Positions 1 to 8,526 are shown, counted from the first letter of the stretch. The stretch: 64,000 nt of DNA from Allomuricauda sp. (GCF_028280385.1 NZ_JANQLX010000006.1:62001-126000); one strand, 5' to 3'. Notes: generated by a model from the letters alone, not told the origin. Program-made: numbers and translations.

Positions 1-32
1 GTCAAGCTATAGATTTTACCTCCATAAGTTAG
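1..32 (+). CDS. possible 3' end of an upstream gene (partial)
   Basis: The third reading frame is open from the window edge to a TAG at 30-32, three bases before the rsmD start. That spacing fits a gene ending just upstream and translated together with rsmD. Only nine codons are visible, so no family can be assigned. In flavobacteria a DUF3822 gene often precedes rsmD, but nothing here tests that. Confidence 0.3.
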   Translation, partial: QAIDFTSIS

Positions 33-35
33 CCA

Positions 36-605
36 ATGCGCATTATTTCTGGCAAGTATAAAGGGAAGCGGCTCATGGCTCCAAAAAAGCTGCCGGTAAG
101 GCCAACCACGGACATGGCCAAGGAAGGACTCTTCAACATTCTTCGCAACCGATATTATCTTGATGAAATGGACATCCTGGACCTTTTTGCAGGAACCGGT
201 AATATCAGTTTTGAATTTGCTTCACGAGGTTGTTCCTCGATCACGTCAGTAGATAGTCACCCAGCTTGCGTCCAATTCATTTCAAAAGTGACCAAGGAAT
301 TGGATTTTCCTATAACCACCATTAAATCGGATGTATTTAAGTTCCTGCAACGAACAGGTGAGAAATTCGACATCATATTTGCTGACCCTCCCTATGATTT
401 TTCGGAGGACGCCTTTATGGAAATTGCCAATACCGTGCTCGAGAGGGCGCTGTTAAGCGAACAGGGCGTGTTGATCATTGAGCATTCGGATCAGACTTCG
501 CTATCCGGGCACCCCAACTTTGTGGAGCAAAGAAAGTATGGGGGGAGTATTTTCAGTTTTTTGAAAAGGAGACCGATTAGCCCTATTTTAAAAAGCAGGC
601 CATAA
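36..605 (+). CDS. rsmD: 16S rRNA (guanine-N2)-methyltransferase RsmD
   Basis: Cytosolic SAM-dependent enzyme that methylates one guanine (G966 in E. coli numbering) of 16S rRNA during 30S assembly. The 189-residue protein has the family's usual length. It begins with the typical MRIISG-K-KG segment, then an RPTTDMAKE stretch (residues 22-30), SAM-binding motif I LFAGTGN (about 50-56) and the catalytic DPPY motif (117-120) of N2-guanine/N6-adenine methyltransferases. The ATG lies 3 bp after a possible upstream stop. The stop codon and last few codons overlap the 3' end of rnpB on the opposite strand, so the extreme C-terminus (ending KSRP) is partly dictated by RNase P RNA sequence. The assignment is firm. 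Confidence 0.95.
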   Translation: MRIISGKYKGKRLMAPKKLPVRPTTDMAKEGLFNILRNRYYLDEMDILDLFAGTGNISFEFASRGCSSITSVDSHPACVQFISKVTKELDFPITTIKSDVFKFLQRTGEKFDIIFADPPYDFSEDAFMEIANTVLERALLSEQGVLIIEHSDQTSLSGHPNFVEQRKYGGSIFSFLKRRPISPILKSRP

Positions 606-888
606 GCCGGATTCTGTATGCCCTTATCATTTATCTAGACTTTTGATTGCCCAAAAGTTCGAACCGCCTACCCTCCAATTCGGGCGTGCAGCCCTCAAAC
701 ACTGGTTTACGTGGCGTTTCACCGCATAGAGTTTACCTGATTTCACTACAGCCGAACTGTACTTGCTTTCTGTTGCACTGGTCCTCGTTTTTCAACGGAC
801 GGGCGTTACCCGCTATGCCGCACTATGGTGTCCGGACTTTCCTCCCCAACCCTGAAAGTACAGGGTTGCAGCGATAAGGTGGCCTGCT
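590..888 (-). ncRNA. rnpB: RNase P RNA (rnpB), bacterial type A
   Basis: Catalytic RNA of ribonuclease P, which matures tRNA 5' ends. On the minus strand an 8-nt P1 helix is perfect: AGCAGGCC (888-881) pairs with GGCCTGCT (601-594), followed by a U-run. The universal P4 core is present: GAGGAAAGTCCGGAC near 844-830 and ACAGAATCCGGCTTA at 617-603. The RNA is about 295 nt, on the short side for the family. A perfect promoter element TACCTTTG (900-893) sits just upstream of P1 and fixes the 5' end near 888. The two plus-strand open frames lying over it are chance frames. Confidence 0.95.
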
Positions 889-892
889 CGCG

Positions 893-900
893 CAAAGGTA
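893..900 (-). promoter_or_regulatory. rnpB promoter -7 element
   Basis: On the minus strand the sequence TACCTTTG matches the flavobacterial -7 consensus TAnnTTTG exactly. It ends 5 bases before the P1 helix of rnpB, the spacing expected between this box and a transcription start. No clear TTG lies 17-23 nt upstream; a T-rich tract is found there instead. Confidence 0.6.
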
Positions 901-965
901 AACCAATTGTTAATAAAAAAAAGGCTTGTGGCCCCATCCCATATCTCTTTGCCGCTTCCTATTTT

Positions 966-973
966 TATATTTG
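966..973 (+). promoter_or_regulatory. dnaX promoter -7 element
   Basis: TATATTTG matches TAnnTTTG and lies 16-25 nt upstream of the two candidate TTG start codons of dnaX, predicting a very short leader. The nearest upstream TTG (949-951) is only 14 nt away, closer than usual, so the -33 element is uncertain. Confidence 0.5.
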
Positions 974-997
974 TAGTAAAGCAATACCTTGTCCAAA

Positions 998-2734
998 TTG
1001 GAGCCTTTTATTGTATCAGCCCGTAAGTACAGACCCCAAACATTTAAAGATGTGGTGGGGCAGGGTGCTATTACCAATACCTTGCTGAATGCCATTGAAA
1101 ACAATCATTTGGCACAAGCGCTCTTGTTTTGTGGACCAAGGGGTGTAGGCAAAACTACCTGTGCCCGTATTCTGGCCAAACAAATCAACCAAGATGGTAC
1201 GGAACGTGACGATGAGGATTTTGCCTTTAATATCTTTGAGCTCGATGCCGCCTCCAACAACTCCGTGGATGATATCCGAAGCCTGATAGATCAAGTAAGG
1301 ATTCCACCACAGGTGGGTAAATACAAGGTATACATCATTGATGAGGTGCACATGCTTTCCCAATCGGCCTTCAATGCGTTTTTGAAAACCTTGGAAGAAC
1401 CACCGAAACATGCCATTTTTATTTTGGCCACTACGGAAAAGCACAAGATTATCCCCACCATATTATCCCGTTGCCAAATTTTCGATTTTAAGCGAATTAC
1501 GGTGAAGGATGCTGCCGAATACCTCAAATACATTGCCGAGGAACAGGGAATTGAAGCGGAGGAAAGTGCATTGCACATCATTGCGCAAAAGGCGGATGGT
1601 GCCATGCGCGATGCATTGTCAATATTTGATAGAGTGGTAAGTTTTGCAGGTAAACAACTTACAAGAAAGGCCGTTACCGAAAACTTGAACGTACTGGATT
1701 ATGATACGTACTTCACTACTACGGACCTTATTCTAGATCACAACATTCCCGACTTAATGGTATTGCTCAACAAAACCTTGTCCCTAGGATTTGATGGGCA
1801 TCATTTTATCAATGGATTGGCATCACATTTTAGGGATTTGATGGTTTGTCAGCATCAAGACACCCATGCCCTATTGGAAGTGGGTGAGGATGTAAAACAG
1901 CAATATAAGGACCAAGCCGCCAAAGTGGACCAGCAGTTTTTGATGACCGCCCTAGAGTTGGCGAACGACTGCGATCTCAACTACAAAAGCAGCAAAAACC
2001 AAAGATTGTTGGTAGAACTTACCTTGATGAAACTTGCCTCCATTAATTTCAATGGAGAAAAAAAAAACCTTGATTTCTTAATCCCGGCCTCCTTCTTCAA
2101 GCACGCTCCTGTTGAGAAAATTGATGTTCCCCTACCCCAACCTCCTGTACAAGAACAGCCCAAAGAGGAAGCCATGCCGGCGCAGGAATCCGCAGTGGAA
2201 CCAGAGGAGGAAGAAGTTGTACATGCACCTGTTGTTGCCGAAGCCCCACCCAAAATCAACATAAAATCTTTGGAAAAAAGGGTTTCGGGACTCTCTTTAA
2301 ATAGCATAAAGGCGAAAAGGAATCACGAAAATGTCAAATCTCCGGCCATAGACGAGCAGGACCTGCCCAAGGAAAAATTTACCGAGGCAGACATGCAACA
2401 ACATTGGAATGATTTTGTACACCAATTGGAAAAAAAGGGACGGAAAATCCTGGCCAGTAACCTTCAAACCGACGTTCCCAAATTAAAGGACGAGCATACC
2501 ATTTGGATAGAACTGCCCAATGGCACCATGAAAAAAGAGGTGGAACGGGAGCAGAGTTTAATGATGGACTATTTAAAGCAAAAACTGAATAATTATGCTA
2601 TTGGCCTGCATATTACCGTAAATGAGGAAGTTGCCAAAAAGTTTGCTTTTACCCCGGAGGAAAAATATGAAAAGTTAAGGGAGAAGAATCCAGCTATTGA
2701 TGTGCTCCGCAAGGAATTTGATTTGGATTTTTGA
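998..2734 (+). CDS. dnaX: DNA polymerase III subunit gamma/tau
   Basis: Clamp-loader ATPase subunit that loads the sliding clamp and organises the replisome. Domains in order: AAA+ ATPase with Walker A GPRGVGKT (about residues 46-53), Walker B region with DEVHMLS, sensor SRC motif, a clamp-loader collar, then a proline- and glutamate-rich linker and a C-terminal tau-like domain, about 578 residues in all. No ATG is near the N-terminus. TTG at 998 gives MEPFIVSARKYRPQTF, like other flavobacterial DnaX proteins; TTG at 989 would add three residues. The four-cysteine zinc module of E. coli DnaX between Walker A and the ELDAASN motif is absent, as I recall for the flavobacterial family. No frameshift signal is needed to explain the length. 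Confidence 0.95.
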   Translation: MEPFIVSARKYRPQTFKDVVGQGAITNTLLNAIENNHLAQALLFCGPRGVGKTTCARILAKQINQDGTERDDEDFAFNIFELDAASNNSVDDIRSLIDQVRIPPQVGKYKVYIIDEVHMLSQSAFNAFLKTLEEPPKHAIFILATTEKHKIIPTILSRCQIFDFKRITVKDAAEYLKYIAEEQGIEAEESALHIIAQKADGAMRDALSIFDRVVSFAGKQLTRKAVTENLNVLDYDTYFTTTDLILDHNIPDLMVLLNKTLSLGFDGHHFINGLASHFRDLMVCQHQDTHALLEVGEDVKQQYKDQAAKVDQQFLMTALELANDCDLNYKSSKNQRLLVELTLMKLASINFNGEKKNLDFLIPASFFKHAPVEKIDVPLPQPPVQEQPKEEAMPAQESAVEPEEEEVVHAPVVAEAPPKINIKSLEKRVSGLSLNSIKAKRNHENVKSPAIDEQDLPKEKFTEADMQQHWNDFVHQLEKKGRKILASNLQTDVPKLKDEHTIWIELPNGTMKKEVEREQSLMMDYLKQKLNNYAIGLHITVNEEVAKKFAFTPEEKYEKLREKNPAIDVLRKEFDLDF

Positions 2735-2770
2735 TACTTGCATACACTTAAACCTTCACTGGAATACACG

Positions 2771-2778
2771 TATCTTTA
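2771..2778 (+). promoter_or_regulatory. possible miaE -7 element
   Basis: TATCTTTA differs from TAnnTTTG only at the last base and lies 26 nt upstream of the miaE ATG. The same TATCTTTA variant occurs upstream of xerD and of the M20 amidohydrolase gene, which mildly supports it. No experiment or proper -33 element backs it. Confidence 0.35.
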
Positions 2779-2804
2779 CCTGAAATTTATAATTACTTCC
2801 AAAA

Positions 2805-3386
2805 ATGCTAGGCCTAAAATTACCTACCGACCCAAGATGGGTGAACATTGTTGAAAAGAACATCGAGGAGATTTTGACAGATCATGCCTATTGTGAACAA
2901 AAAGCTGCAAGTACGGCAATTTCCCTAATCATAGGTTTTCCTGAAAAATCGGAATTGGTCAAGGAAATGACCGCTTTGGCCCGTGAAGAAATGGGGCATT
3001 TCAATATGGTGCACGATAAAATCCTAAAAAGAGGTTGGGTATTGGGGCGCGAACGTAAAGATGAATATGTCATTGAGCTGATGAAATTCTTCCCCAAAGG
3101 AGGTAGTCGGGAAACGCATTTGGTACACAAACTTCTATATGCCGCACTTATTGAAGCCCGAAGTTGCGAACGGTTTCGCCTTCTTTCAGAAGAAATCAAC
3201 GACCCTGAACTTTCAGCGTTTTACAGAAATCTTATGGCAAGCGAGGCCAACCATTACACCATGTTTTTAAAATTTGCCAGAAAATACGGGAACCGGGAAG
3301 AAGTGGATGAAAAATGGCAACAGCTTTTGGAATACGAAGCCGATCTGATGAAAAACTTGGGCAAAAAAGAGACCATGCACGGCTAA
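2805..3386 (+). CDS. miaE: tRNA 2-(methylthio)-N6-isopentenyladenosine-37 hydroxylase, MiaE type
   Basis: A 193-residue ferritin-like di-iron monooxygenase of the MiaE family, which hydroxylates the isopentenyl group of modified A37 in tRNAs reading UNN codons. The helical sequence carries paired iron-ligand motifs: an early glutamate, EEMGHF near residue 65, a second glutamate in the EARSCERF segment and EANHY near 147. The arrangement E...ExxH...E...ExxH fits the fold. It is monocistronic, follows dnaX by 70 bp and ends 3 bp before the convergent ppx gene, with no obvious terminator between them. Substrate specificity is inferred from the family. Confidence 0.88.
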   Translation: MLGLKLPTDPRWVNIVEKNIEEILTDHAYCEQKAASTAISLIIGFPEKSELVKEMTALAREEMGHFNMVHDKILKRGWVLGRERKDEYVIELMKFFPKGGSRETHLVHKLLYAALIEARSCERFRLLSEEINDPELSAFYRNLMASEANHYTMFLKFARKYGNREEVDEKWQQLLEYEADLMKNLGKKETMHG

Positions 3387-3389
3387 GTG

Positions 3390-4271
3390 CTATTCGTAAT
3401 ACAAGGTTTTGATCATTCCATCCGCAAGTCCAATTTTTGGTACATGGATTTTCTTGGATCCGCTCCACTTGGCCGCGGATAAAAATATTTGGGCAGCAGG
3501 TATGATCACATCCGCCCTGTCCTGGTTCAACCCCAGTTCGGAAATCCTGTCCTCATAGTCCATACTGTTTAAGAAATGGTATTGCGCATTGAGCCAGATA
3601 TAGGAGAGGGGCTGGCCCATTTTCCGGCCAGACATTTTATGCAGTTTGTTGATATTTCCACCAGAGCCAATAATTTCCACCTTGGCACCATCCTTTAAAT
3701 GTGATGTAATCCAATCCTTAATTTTGTTCCATATTTCTTCTTTGACCAAACCGTTCAATATCCTTACAGTTCCAATTTTAAAGGACTTGGAAGCTTTTAG
3801 CATCCCTCTTTCAAAAATGGTAAACTCCGTGCTCCCCCCTCCAACGTCCACGTACAGATAAGAGCGGTCATTTTTGATAAGTTCCTTTAAATCCGTGGAA
3901 GCGATTATGGCAGCTTCCTTTTTCCCATCAATAATCTCTATCTGAATGCCTGTTTCTTCCAAAACCCGTTTCACCACCTCTTTGCCATTTTTGGCTTCGC
4001 GCAATGCCGACGTGGCTGTAGCCATATATTTTTCCACCCCGTAGATATCCATCAACAAATCAAAGGATTTCATGGTTTTTATAAGCCGTTGGAGGCTATA
4101 ATTGGAAATCTCTCCCTTGGTAAAGGAATCCTCGCCCAGACGTACAGGCACGCGAATCAGGGAACTTTTCTTAAAAGCAGGAGGTTTGTCTTCATGCTCA
4201 ATTACATTGTTCACCAATAATCGTACGGCATTGGAGCCAATATCGATAGCTGCAAACTTTCGTATTACCAA
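3390..4271 (-). CDS. ppx: exopolyphosphatase / pppGpp phosphohydrolase family, short form
   Basis: Ppx/GppA family protein of the actin-like ATPase fold, which releases phosphate from polyphosphate ends or hydrolyses pppGpp. The N-terminal AAIDIGSNAVRLLV motif and the DVGGGSTEF phosphate-binding loop (around residue 140) are clear. At 293 residues it holds only the two actin-like subdomains and lacks the C-terminal HD-type region of the roughly 500-residue E. coli enzymes. It follows ppk1 by 10 bp in the same operon, which favours a polyphosphate role over pppGpp. It is the last gene of the minus-strand run and abuts the miaE stop. Confidence 0.9.
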   Translation of the reverse strand: MVIRKFAAIDIGSNAVRLLVNNVIEHEDKPPAFKKSSLIRVPVRLGEDSFTKGEISNYSLQRLIKTMKSFDLLMDIYGVEKYMATATSALREAKNGKEVVKRVLEETGIQIEIIDGKKEAAIIASTDLKELIKNDRSYLYVDVGGGSTEFTIFERGMLKASKSFKIGTVRILNGLVKEEIWNKIKDWITSHLKDGAKVEIIGSGGNINKLHKMSGRKMGQPLSYIWLNAQYHFLNSMDYEDRISELGLNQDRADVIIPAAQIFLSAAKWSGSKKIHVPKIGLADGMIKTLYYE

Positions 4272-4281
4272 ATCAAACGTA

Positions 4282-6363
4282 TTAGGATTCTAATTTGTCC
4301 TTGTAGTAGTCGTACAGTGCAAACTGGGAACGGATTTCCGTGACACCTGGCGAAGTGACCCTATAGGCGTTATCCTGCTGCTCCGAAAATACCCTTGCCT
4401 TCTGGTTGTCGTTCCAAGAAATATTGAAGGTGTCCAACAATTCCTGTTTGATTTCCGGGTCGTATATAGGACATCCAACCTCTACTCTAAAATCAAGGTT
4501 TCGGGTCATCCAATCTGCGGAGGAAATATATACTTTGGGCTCTCCTTCATTACCAAAAATGAATAGTCGTGGGTGTTCCAAAAATTTGTCCACAACACTA
4601 ATGGCCTCAATATTTTCACTCATACCCTCCACTCCGGGAATGAGGCAGCAAACTCCTCTAACGATAAGCTGGACCTTTACCCCAGCCCTACTTGCCTCGT
4701 AAAGTTTATCCACCATTTTGTAGGAGGTAAGGCTGTTCATCTTAATTTTTATAAAAGCTTCTTTACCCTGTTCGGCATTGGCAATCTCATTGTCGATAAG
4801 CTTGATGAACGTAGATTTTGTATAGTGGGGCGACACCACCAAATGCTTGTATTTGTGTATTTTATAGTTGGTTTCAAAGAAGTCGAACACCCTGCTCATC
4901 TCCTTTAAGATACCTTCATGGGCCGTGAACAAGGTATAGTCCGTATAAATTTTTGCGGTGGATTCATTGAAATTTCCGGTGCTAATAAAACCATATCGTT
5001 TAATGCCCTCTTGCTCCTCGCGTTCCACCAAACAGATCTTGCTATGTACCTTTAGTCCGGGAACTCCAAAAATTAAACGGACACCCTCTTCCTGAAGCAC
5101 GTTGGCATATTTGATGTTCGCCTGTTCATCAAACCTGGCCTGCAATTCAATTTGGACGGTAACCTGTTTCCCATTCTTGACCGCATTGATCAGGGCAGAG
5201 GCTATTTGGCTATCGTTTGCCAACCGGTACACGGTAATCTTAATGGCCCTCACTTTTGGGTCCAAGGCAGCTTCCCTTAAAAATTTGGTCACATATGCAA
5301 AGGTGTGGTAGGGCGTGTAGATCATATAGTCCCGCTGCGCAATCAACTCCAAAAGACTTCCTATCATGCTAAATCCCTTTACGGGAAGTGGCTCTATCTT
5401 TTGGTACATAAGATCATGACGGCCCAAACTTGGAAATCCCATATAATCGCGCCTATTGTGGTACCTACCTCCCGGGATAACACTATCGGTATCCACAATA
5501 TTCATCTTCTCCTTCAGGAACTGTAGCGTATCCTTATCAATGCTTTTGTCATAGACAAACCGGACTGGATCGCTGATTTTCCTATGTTCCACACTAGAGG
5601 ATATTTTTTGGATAAAGCTCTTGGTTAAATCGTTGTCTATGTCCAACTCGGCATCCCTGGTTATTTTGATCATGTGGGCCGATATGGACTCAAATTCGAA
5701 CATGGTGAACACACTATCCAAACAAAAACGAATAAGATCGTCCAAGACAATAATATAGTTTTTGTCCCCTTCTTTGGGAAGCACCACAAAACGGTCTATT
5801 CCTTTCGGAATCTCTATAAGGGCGTAGCGATTTTTATTGTTGGCACCGCCATTCTCGCTGTCTGACATTACCATTTTGACGGCTAGATAAGCCGCAGTGT
5901 CCTTTAGCAGTGGAAACTCCGTAAGATCGTTCAGAATGATTGTCATCAACTCCTGGTTCACCTTTTTAAAGAAGTACTCCCGAATAAATTCTGCCTGACT
6001 TTCTGTAACCTCATCCTCGGTGATAATGAAAATGTTCTCCGATTTAAGCTCTTCTTCAATATTGTTGAGGATTTCTTGGCTCTTGGACTGTTGCTCAATC
6101 ACAATTTTGGTGATTTCCTCCAAGAGGTCCTTGGCCTTTTCTCCCCCCAAAACACTTTTTCCCTTTTTACCGGCATCCACAATCCGCTTCACGGTGGCAT
6201 ATCGGACCTTAAAAAACTCGTCCAAATTGTTACTGAATATACCCAAGAACCGCAATCGGTCAATCAGGGGAACCTTTATATCCGCACTTTCTTGAAGTAC
6301 ACGGGCATTAAAATGCAACCAACTAATTTCCCGGTTTACGTATTCGTTCTTGACTTTTATCAT
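4282..6363 (-). CDS. ppk1: polyphosphate kinase 1
   Basis: Membrane-associated enzyme that reversibly polymerises the ATP gamma-phosphate into polyphosphate through a phosphohistidine. The 693-residue length matches the E. coli enzyme (688). The N-terminal segment NREISWLHFNARVL, the middle H domain and the two phospholipase D-like C-terminal domains are recognisable. The autophosphorylated histidine is in VHSKICLV near residue 440, preceded by KITVYRLA and the QIELQARFDE segment. The gene sits 3 bp after sixA and 10 bp before ppx, so synthesis and degradation of polyphosphate are encoded together and probably co-transcribed. Confidence 0.97.
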   Translation of the reverse strand: MIKVKNEYVNREISWLHFNARVLQESADIKVPLIDRLRFLGIFSNNLDEFFKVRYATVKRIVDAGKKGKSVLGGEKAKDLLEEITKIVIEQQSKSQEILNNIEEELKSENIFIITEDEVTESQAEFIREYFFKKVNQELMTIILNDLTEFPLLKDTAAYLAVKMVMSDSENGGANNKNRYALIEIPKGIDRFVVLPKEGDKNYIIVLDDLIRFCLDSVFTMFEFESISAHMIKITRDAELDIDNDLTKSFIQKISSSVEHRKISDPVRFVYDKSIDKDTLQFLKEKMNIVDTDSVIPGGRYHNRRDYMGFPSLGRHDLMYQKIEPLPVKGFSMIGSLLELIAQRDYMIYTPYHTFAYVTKFLREAALDPKVRAIKITVYRLANDSQIASALINAVKNGKQVTVQIELQARFDEQANIKYANVLQEEGVRLIFGVPGLKVHSKICLVEREEQEGIKRYGFISTGNFNESTAKIYTDYTLFTAHEGILKEMSRVFDFFETNYKIHKYKHLVVSPHYTKSTFIKLIDNEIANAEQGKEAFIKIKMNSLTSYKMVDKLYEASRAGVKVQLIVRGVCCLIPGVEGMSENIEAISVVDKFLEHPRLFIFGNEGEPKVYISSADWMTRNLDFRVEVGCPIYDPEIKQELLDTFNISWNDNQKARVFSEQQDNAYRVTSPGVTEIRSQFALYDYYKDKLES

Positions 6364-6366
6364 CTA

Positions 6367-6852
6367 CTATTTAAGGTGTTTTGGAAAAATAATCGTTTCA
6401 GAAGAGCCCTTCCCCACTTTGTCCCATCGCTCCACATCAAATTTAATATGGACCAAGCCAGATGTGGGAACGTTTTCAATATACTGATCTCCCCAAGTAT
6501 TTGCAAGTGATGTGAAGGCATAATTGTGACCAAATATCATCACGCGATCAAGCTGGTTGTCCAGACTTTCCACGAAGTTGGCAACGCTGCTCCCAGAAAA
6601 GTCGTACAATGCTTCCTGGACTTGGAACTTATTTAAGTCAAATCCCAGGTTTCTTAGGAAAATCATGCTGGTGTGCAAAGCGCGGTTGGCAGGACTTGAA
6701 TAGGCAAAATCCACCTGTAGTCCTTTCCCCAAAAACTTTCTGGACACCATTCCGGCATCGCTGATACCCCGCTCTTTTAGCGGCCTATCCTTATCTGAAA
6801 CATCATAGTCCCAGGAAGATTTACCGTGCCTAACCAAAATCAGTTCTTTCAT
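6367..6852 (-). CDS. SixA-type histidine phosphatase
   Basis: A 161-residue protein of the histidine phosphatase superfamily, SixA branch. The catalytic RHG motif is at the N-terminus (ELILVRHGKSSWD) and the second catalytic histidine lies in MIFGHNYA near residue 107. SixA in E. coli dephosphorylates phosphohistidine of phosphotransfer proteins. Lying 3 bp upstream of ppk1, a phosphohistidine enzyme, the substrate here could be different; that is inference. It is 9 bp downstream of pdxH. Confidence 0.85.
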   Translation of the reverse strand: MKELILVRHGKSSWDYDVSDKDRPLKERGISDAGMVSRKFLGKGLQVDFAYSSPANRALHTSMIFLRNLGFDLNKFQVQEALYDFSGSSVANFVESLDNQLDRVMIFGHNYAFTSLANTWGDQYIENVPTSGLVHIKFDVERWDKVGKGSSETIIFPKHLK

Positions 6853-6861
6853 TATGTGGAT

Positions 6862-7509
6862 TTAAGGTGCCAATCGTTCAATTTTCCAATGATAATCTTC
6901 CTGCAAGGTGTATCTTATACGGTCATGGAGTCGGTTGGGCCTTCCCTGCCAAAATTCCATGGAGACCGGCCGTACCAAATATCCGCCCCAATGGGCAGGT
7001 CTTTCAATATCCGAACCTTCCAGCTCTTTCTCCAAGGCGGCCAACTTAGCCTCCAACACCTCACGTGAGTCAATTACTTCGCTTTGATCGGAGACAATGG
7101 CTCCCAACCTGCTTCCCAATGGTCTGGATTCGAAATAGCCATCCGAGAGGTTTTCAGCAATTTTTTCGGCCCTGCCCTTAATGATCACCTGCCGTTCCAA
7201 ATTAGGCCAGAAAAAGGAAAGACAAACAGCGGGATTTGCCAAAATAGCCTTTCCTTTTTCACTATGGTAATTGGTATAGAAAATCAGTCCTTCGTGCGTG
7301 TATTTCTTCATCAGAACCACCCGATTTTTGGGGAATCCATCCAAGCCCAACGTTGATAGCGTCATGGCATTGGGCTCATCCGGGCCACCGGCCGCTTCCA
7401 CTTCGTAAAACCATTTCTGAAACTGCTCCAAGGGGTTTTCCTTGATGGACGCTTCCAGTAAGTCGCTTTTCTCGTACGATTTTCGATATCCGCTTAAATC
7501 TTCTTGCAT
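6862..7509 (-). CDS. pdxH: pyridoxamine/pyridoxine 5'-phosphate oxidase
   Basis: FMN-dependent cytosolic oxidase that makes pyridoxal 5'-phosphate, the last step of vitamin B6 biosynthesis and salvage. The 215-residue protein has the family's normal size. The FMN/PLP-binding segments are visible: RVVLMKKY, FYTNYHSEKGKAI, the RQVIIKGRAEKI strand, and the C-terminal FWQGRPNRLHDR signature with the WKIERLAP tail. It ends 9 bp before sixA and begins 61 bp after rnz on the same strand, so it may be part of the long minus-strand operon. I found no separate consensus promoter in that gap. Confidence 0.96.
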   Translation of the reverse strand: MQEDLSGYRKSYEKSDLLEASIKENPLEQFQKWFYEVEAAGGPDEPNAMTLSTLGLDGFPKNRVVLMKKYTHEGLIFYTNYHSEKGKAILANPAVCLSFFWPNLERQVIIKGRAEKIAENLSDGYFESRPLGSRLGAIVSDQSEVIDSREVLEAKLAALEKELEGSDIERPAHWGGYLVRPVSMEFWQGRPNRLHDRIRYTLQEDYHWKIERLAP

Positions 7510-7570
7510 GTCCTGTTATGGGTCTACACAAATTTCAACAAAAGAAGCCAGAATAGAAAGGTTGCGGAAG

Positions 7571-8476
7571 CTAGAAATTGAAAGATTTTCCATCCTCGGC
7601 CAATTCTACGTTGTGGAATACTTCCTCAGCTTCCTGTTTAAAAAGATCTATGGATTTATAACGGGTGGAATAATGGCCTAAAATAAGGTTGCCAACCTTG
7701 GCCTTATGGGCAATTTGCGCAGCTTGTTTGGCAGTGGCATGCTTGGTTTTTTGGCATAATCTGGATTCCGATTCCAAAAAGGTGGACTCGTGGTACAAAA
7801 CATCCACGTTGGCAATTAGCGGAAGAATGGCTTCGTTATAGGCCGTATCACTGCAGAAGGCATAACTTTTGGGATGTGGAGGGTCCGAGGTCAACTTTTC
7901 ATTGGAGACTTCCCTGCCGTTTGCAGATAAACCATTGGCTCCATTTTTTATATTGTTGAATTGGCTTCTATCTATCTCATGTTTGTGAACCGCCTCTACA
8001 TTCAATTTTCTGGGAGCTGGTTTTTCGCTGAACAGGAAGCCGTTGGTATACACCCTATGATCCAATGGAATGGTCTGTACCGATACTGTATCGTCCTCAA
8101 ACAACACTTCTGACCTATCCGAATCCAGTTCGTGGAAAATAAGGCGGTAATTGGTCCAGGAATCGCCCAATTTCAAAAACAGGGTAACAGCTTCTTTAAT
8201 GCCTTTGGGCCCATATATATGCAGTTCCGTATCACGACCAAGCAGCCTAAAGGTGGATATTAGACCAGGAAGTCCAAAAAAATGATCGCCATGCAAATGC
8301 GAAATAAAAATATGCTTGATCCTGGAGAATTTAACCTTGTATTTCCGCAGTTGGACCTGGGTACCCTCTCCACAATCAATTAAAAACAAATGGTTTCTGA
8401 GCTCAAGTACTTGCGATGTTGGATTGGTAAATGTACGTGGGGTAGCCGAATAGCAGCCAAGGATCGTGAGCTTCAT
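7571..8476 (-). CDS. rnz: ribonuclease Z (tRNA 3' endonuclease)
   Basis: Zinc metallo-beta-lactamase-fold endonuclease that trims tRNA 3' trailers before CCA addition. The 301 residues begin MKLTILGCYSATP and carry the signature HLHGDHFFGLPG (about residues 60-71), a later FCSDTAYNE segment with a metal-ligand Asp, HEST and the C-terminal LGHYSTRY motif. The short-form length fits. Upstream on the same strand, only 2 bp from its start codon, lies the left inverted repeat of the four-helix-bundle cassette, which separates rnz from the small STAS-like gene that I expect beside it in flavobacteria. Confidence 0.95.
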   Translation of the reverse strand: MKLTILGCYSATPRTFTNPTSQVLELRNHLFLIDCGEGTQVQLRKYKVKFSRIKHIFISHLHGDHFFGLPGLISTFRLLGRDTELHIYGPKGIKEAVTLFLKLGDSWTNYRLIFHELDSDRSEVLFEDDTVSVQTIPLDHRVYTNGFLFSEKPAPRKLNVEAVHKHEIDRSQFNNIKNGANGLSANGREVSNEKLTSDPPHPKSYAFCSDTAYNEAILPLIANVDVLYHESTFLESESRLCQKTKHATAKQAAQIAHKAKVGNLILGHYSTRYKSIDLFKQEAEEVFHNVELAEDGKSFNF

Positions 8477-8478
8477 CT

Positions 8479-8497
8479 AATTGAAAATGAAAAATGG
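8479..8497. repeat. left inverted repeat of the four-helix-bundle cassette
   Basis: A 19-bp A-rich sequence that matches the reverse complement of 8890-8908 at 16 of 19 positions by my alignment. It starts 2 bp beyond the rnz start codon and is followed by a partial direct reiteration (AAAAATGG). AT-rich composition makes some similarity expected by chance, but the symmetric placement around a single gene is notable. Confidence 0.5.
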
Positions 8498-8526
8498 AAA
8501 AATGGAAAGTGAATTTTCGGTATGCA

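Noticed and set aside
647..1104. Three open frames over and next to the RNase P RNA (647-877, 825-1088 and 910-1104 on the minus strand).
   Set aside because: They lie on rnpB or its promoter and the dnaX start, have no family resemblance and odd composition. The RNA structure explains the region.
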